DNA from: Diphasiastrum complanatum
Lineage: Eukaryota; Streptophyta; Lycopodiopsida; Lycopodiales; Lycopodiaceae
DNA length: 64,000 bases
NCBI GenBank assembly: GCA_029204225.1
Contig: CM055097.1
Coordinates: 31,448,802 to 31,512,801, forward strand
Direction of reading: 5' to 3'
In this document: one piece after another, positions 60,084 to 64,000 of the stretch
How positions within the stretch are numbered: position 1 is the first letter of the stretch
How the letters are laid out: every line of letters starts with the position of its first letter
Position numbers and translations under genes: made by a program
The notes under the pieces: generated by a model
Told to the model about the DNA's origin: nothing
The model's input: only the letters and a program-made list of their open reading frames with translations
Database searches by the model: none

Positions 60084-62249
60084 TTGGACAACTTGACAAA
60101 TCCATTTAGCTTTGCACAAGAGCACTATTTTTCATTGGAAAAAATGTCTACCTTGATATCTATCATCAAACGCATACATGAACAAGCCATAGGTAAGTAT
60201 GTAGTCCCTTACAAGAATGTAGAAGTTGGAAAATATATGGCATTTTTCCTTATCTTAGTAGTGAAATTGGCTCTAGGCTTTTTATTTTATTTTATGATCT
60301 TTGGGTATTCTTTATATGTTCTGATTATATTTTCTTTCAATTGACAATCACTATATGAGTACACAACTTTCTTCACTATGAAGACTAAAACTAGGAACAA
60401 TTGTATACTACTAGCTTTCTATTTACATATAAAAATTCCCAGAAGAACGGCTGACTTTGGAGAGGAGTTGGGAAAGAGCAAAAAATCTTCTACTTATGCA
60501 TAGTGTTCAACGACCACCATTTTCTGTAGCACTTTTCTCGTTTGGAGATTTACGAGAAATAACTAAATACCTCCTCAACACGTATCAATCTATATCTCTT
60601 TCAAATCTTAAAATTCATTTTCAATGAATATTACATCTTTGTTGAGTAAGAAAGATTTATCTACTTCATTATTTTGACTCAATGTAGATTCCTTGATGAA
60701 GTGTTTCAAAGTAGAAAATGATGAAGATTATAGAATTGAGTTTTATTTCATGGTCGGATGTTCTGCTAGGTACTACCACCATTTTAAACTTTACCAATAT
60801 GCCTTTTGTGCTACTTATATACTCAAACTTGAGACACGTGAGTATGACTTGTTGGATTTGCCACCAATTTTGCCACCATTGAAGGAGGCATTTACAGAGG
60901 AAGAATGGAACATTGAACAAGCAAGAGTGGAACGACTTAAGGTTAGTCCAACAATGAAAAGTTACTAGACCTTTTAGCATCAATACTTCTTATGTACTAA
61001 TTATTGTCCTATTTTTATGTTCCATACTAGTTGGTGGTCTTTGTGGCGGATATACAATAAAGTTTTCAGGTTTTCTTAGTTTGACGACTTTGTTTTCAAT
61101 AGCATTCTATATACAATCTTATTGCATTGGTAAATTAGGAAGAAGAGGCAAAGAAATTGGCGGAACAACAACTTGTAGAAGAAGTTGCCAGACAAGCAAG
61201 CATTGACAAAGCATATCATGGTAAGTGCATTTATTTTAGTTACTTCTCTTGCACTTCTTCCATTTTCATTAAGGCTCTTTTATTTCCAAATTAGATCATT
61301 GTATGAAGTTGTTTCTCTTCTTCCTTATGTAGTTCAAACTTTACTACAATTCACAAGAGAACCTATGCAAGATGGCCTTGAGAATCTAGAAATTATGTTG
61401 AGAGATTGCCAAAGTTTTGATCGCACAACTTTTTTCAGCTCGAAGTATCATTCTAGTCTCAATGTTTTGCACATACAACTATCAGTCAACATAGAATTGA
61501 ATGGTATGGTGTAGCGTTTGGAGAGGTTTCCACTCTTTTTGAATGTCAAAAATCAGTTGAACAACAAGATTGCAAGAGAATGAAAGAAAAATTTAATCTG
61601 AATAAACTCACAATTGTTTGTCTTGACTCTAGATTACCAGCACATTGAGTGTTTAATTCTCTTTGTTTTGAGTGCATGTCCATTCCTAGCTGGCTAAAAT
61701 GAAATTATCCAAGCCTCATCTTCTCCCCTCTATCCCTCCTTGGTCTCACCTTTATGATTTATTTTATGTTCCTTCTGACCACCACCCAATCATTGCCTTC
61801 AACACTTATGCATAGTTATATTTCCAAGGGCTGTTGGTGTAATAGAATAAAGCTCCAGCTCCTTGCATCCTTCTTGGTTCCACTCTTAGGGACTTTCCAT
61901 CAACAACCTCGTCTCTTAACACTTGGCCCTTTTCTATGAGAAATCTTAGAACATGCCTTCAATTGGGAAGACATGAGCTCAATATAACGTGTCTTGAAAC
62001 TTAAAATGATTGTCTTGTGCTTTCATATTGATGACTCATTCTTCAAATGATAGTGAAGGTTATACAAGATTTGATAAAAACTTTGTTTTCATAGCTTTGA
62101 TGTCAGATGAAATGACAAGAAAAATCACAGAGATTGCTGATCAACAAATTGATTGCCTTCGCAAAGAGTTCCAAGTCTTGCTACAACAACAAGAACAAAA
62201 GATTTCAGAGAAGATTGTATCAATAATAATGAAGGAAAAGAGTAAATGA
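60084..62249 (+). CDS. Candidate five-exon gene, unknown function
   Basis: Exons 60084(or upstream)-60192, 60688-60941, 61139-61220, 61333-61503 and 62095-62249 (TGA) join with GT-AG borders; all four junctions keep the phase (1, 0, 1, 1). This gives about 256 residues. I do not recognise the family. Visible text: STLISIIKRIHEQAIDSLMK, FKVENDEDYRIEFYFMVG, then FCATYILKLETREYD, LLDLPPILPPLKEAF and an acidic/basic helix EEEAKKLAEQQLVEEVARQA. The end, ITEIADQQIDCLRKEFQVLL then QQQEQKISEKIV, is probably coiled coil. There are no transposon motifs. The donor at 61503 (GTATGG) is the weakest border, and without it the fourth exon ends at TAG 61512-61514. An ATG within the first exon lies at 60144; further 5' exons are possible. 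Confidence 0.45.
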
Positions 62250-63447
62250 CCTACTATTGCCAAAGATTGCACCTTGATCATGTGTATTGTTTGTGGGTGA
62301 GCCATTAACATGGCTAGTACAATTAGCCTTCACTTCTATTAATGAAAACTCTTCCGTAAGTGGGACCTCATTAACCATGTATGTTGGAAAGTGATTTACA
62401 AAATAGTGGGCTAATTGAATGATTTTCTTTTGTGGGCTATTGACTACTGATTAAAATCCAAATTGCTACAAATTAGCCATGACATATTACAAATGCGTCT
62501 AATCTCATTATTTTGGGTGTGCATGAATCTCTTTCATGGGTACAACATTGTTGATCAGCTTATTGTTTCCATGTCACTATTGTGATGATGCCATGTATAA
62601 TTGGTCATACAGTTTTCCTCTTCATATATTCCATTTAATCATTTTGTCAAGTCTTCAAGCTTCATCTTTGAGATTATTCTGCATTGCATGAATTATTCTT
62701 GAATCTATTTACACTACAATGACTAGAAGGAAGTAAATTTCCAAAAAATTGAGTTTAGAGAATTGCCATAATACAAGAAAATAAAATAAAAACTACATAT
62801 ATTAGATGCAAAAAATAATTATGTTAGAAGTGTGAGTATATGATAGCTATTCAAATACATAATGAAACTTATGAAACTCTTTCCATAGATCGTGCTTATA
62901 CCAACAATAGTTTTCTACAAAGAATAAGCTCACAATGTATGAAATGTGACATCAAATGATTCAAGTACATTGAGGGTCAATGCCCTAATAGAGCCAGACC
63001 CAAATTGTACTAAAATTTCAAAGTTTTTGCTTTCTGTAGTGTCTAAATTTGAGTTCATGTGGGAGAGATGTTTCAAGTAAAATAAATAAATAAACATTGT
63101 AACAAGCCTGATTGGCATGACTTGGGTCAAATTATTGGAAGTACTACAAAGTTGATCATGTATGTAGTCAACGCAAAAAGCCCAAGAACATTATTGTTTT
63201 TGCATCACCTTGATTTGACAAAGGATTTTTAGATCCAAATAAGTTAAGAGAACGTGTAAAAACCATAGAATATGGCCTCATTGAAGAAACTTTCAAAAAT
63301 CTTTATCAAATTGAATTTGAACATAGTCATGTGTATACTTGTCGGAACGAGCTCGTAGAATACACAAAGATTTTAGTTAGGCGTTCCTTCATCCAATATT
63401 CTTATTTCAGAATTTTATTGATTTGAGCATTTATTAACACGCTCACG

Positions 63448-63449
<2 letters not shown>
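62250..63449. other. Gene-free stretch
   Basis: No gene or transposon was recognised between the candidate gene and the AC microsatellite. Confidence 0.4.

Positions 63450-63519
<70 letters not shown>
63450..63519. repeat. (CA)35 microsatellite
   Basis: 70 bases of CA repeat, the only long AC/GT tract in the window. The other long dinucleotide tracts are GA/CT. Confidence 0.95.
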
Positions 63520-63521
<2 letters not shown>

Positions 63522-64000
63522 TTTTTTAAGTCTTTTTAAATATAAAATACCCAAAATTGAATTTGAATTTTAAGCTTTGCATGTTGTAAGGGATTCAAGC
63601 AAACAAAATTGTTCAATTTGGGAGTTGTCACAACTTTCTTGCCGCCCAATTTTCAAGATGCCTTGAAATGTTTTCCAAAAGCAACAAAAATTTTATGCAA
63701 TGGGTCCAAGAATAATGCTAACCCATAAAATAATTGGAGAGAGTAGAAATAGCAATAAACAAGCTCAATCGACATAATGTTTTTGTAAGTACAAATTATG
63801 GGGCCACAATCTTGTGTAGCATACTTTTAATAAATAAGTTGAGCCTTTGGGTCTGTCAAGCATTGTATCTTGTTAAAACATTCCATTCCATGTGCATAGG
63901 AAGTAGTTTAGTTAGATAAAATAGTCTTTTAGCTAATTTTGAAAGACTATGTTCCTAAATGGGCCAATGAGTTGTAACAACATAGGAGGTTTATTCACAT
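63520..64000. other. Right edge, nothing recognised
   Basis: AT-rich sequence without an identifiable gene. Confidence 0.4.

Overview
The window looks like nuclear DNA of a land plant with a large, repeat-rich genome. Spliced genes with GT-AG introns sit far apart between decayed LTR retrotransposons, LINEs, small DNA transposons and very long (GA)n or (CT)n microsatellites. The host genes are plant types: a chloroplast/mitochondrial RNase II/R homologue, an NPF (NRT1/PTR) transporter and an NCED-like fragment. The mix of LINE families suggests a non-angiosperm such as a fern or gymnosperm; that is inference only. I saw no bacterial, organellar, rRNA or tRNA genes.

Layout. 0-1.3 kb: Ty3/gypsy pol remnant. 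2.2-6.6 kb: two minus-strand fragments of one LINE family, each next to a (GA)n tract. 6.7-10.7 kb: the 3' half of an RNR1-like exoribonuclease gene (five exons, plus strand), with a gypsy LTR and pol debris in its largest intron. 11.2-15.1 kb: small hAT-like elements with CYTAG termini and 8-bp target duplications; the second carries a broken piece of an NCED-like gene. 15-21 kb: AT-rich, apparently gene-free DNA. 21.4-24.9 kb: an apparently intact minus-strand NPF transporter gene with a 185-bp tandem duplication over its last intron-exon junction. 26.1-29.1 kb: a hairpin cluster and a decayed LINE whose C-terminus looks like a restriction-like endonuclease. 31-59.7 kb: nested Ty1/copia and Ty3/gypsy fragments on both strands, a twice-present LTR-element module with an extra ORF, and a MITE-like palindrome cluster at 52.5-52.9 kb. 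60.1-62.2 kb: a candidate five-exon plus-strand gene of unknown function, built from four phase-matched splice junctions.

How the parts relate. There are no operons. The RNR1-like gene and the NPF gene are unrelated host genes, about 10.6 kb apart and pointing toward each other. Most other features record transposon insertion, truncation and nesting. Three host loci have been changed by this activity or by local duplication: the RNR1-like gene (introns filled with repeats), the NPF gene (duplicated splice acceptor) and the NCED-like fragment (inside a transposon).
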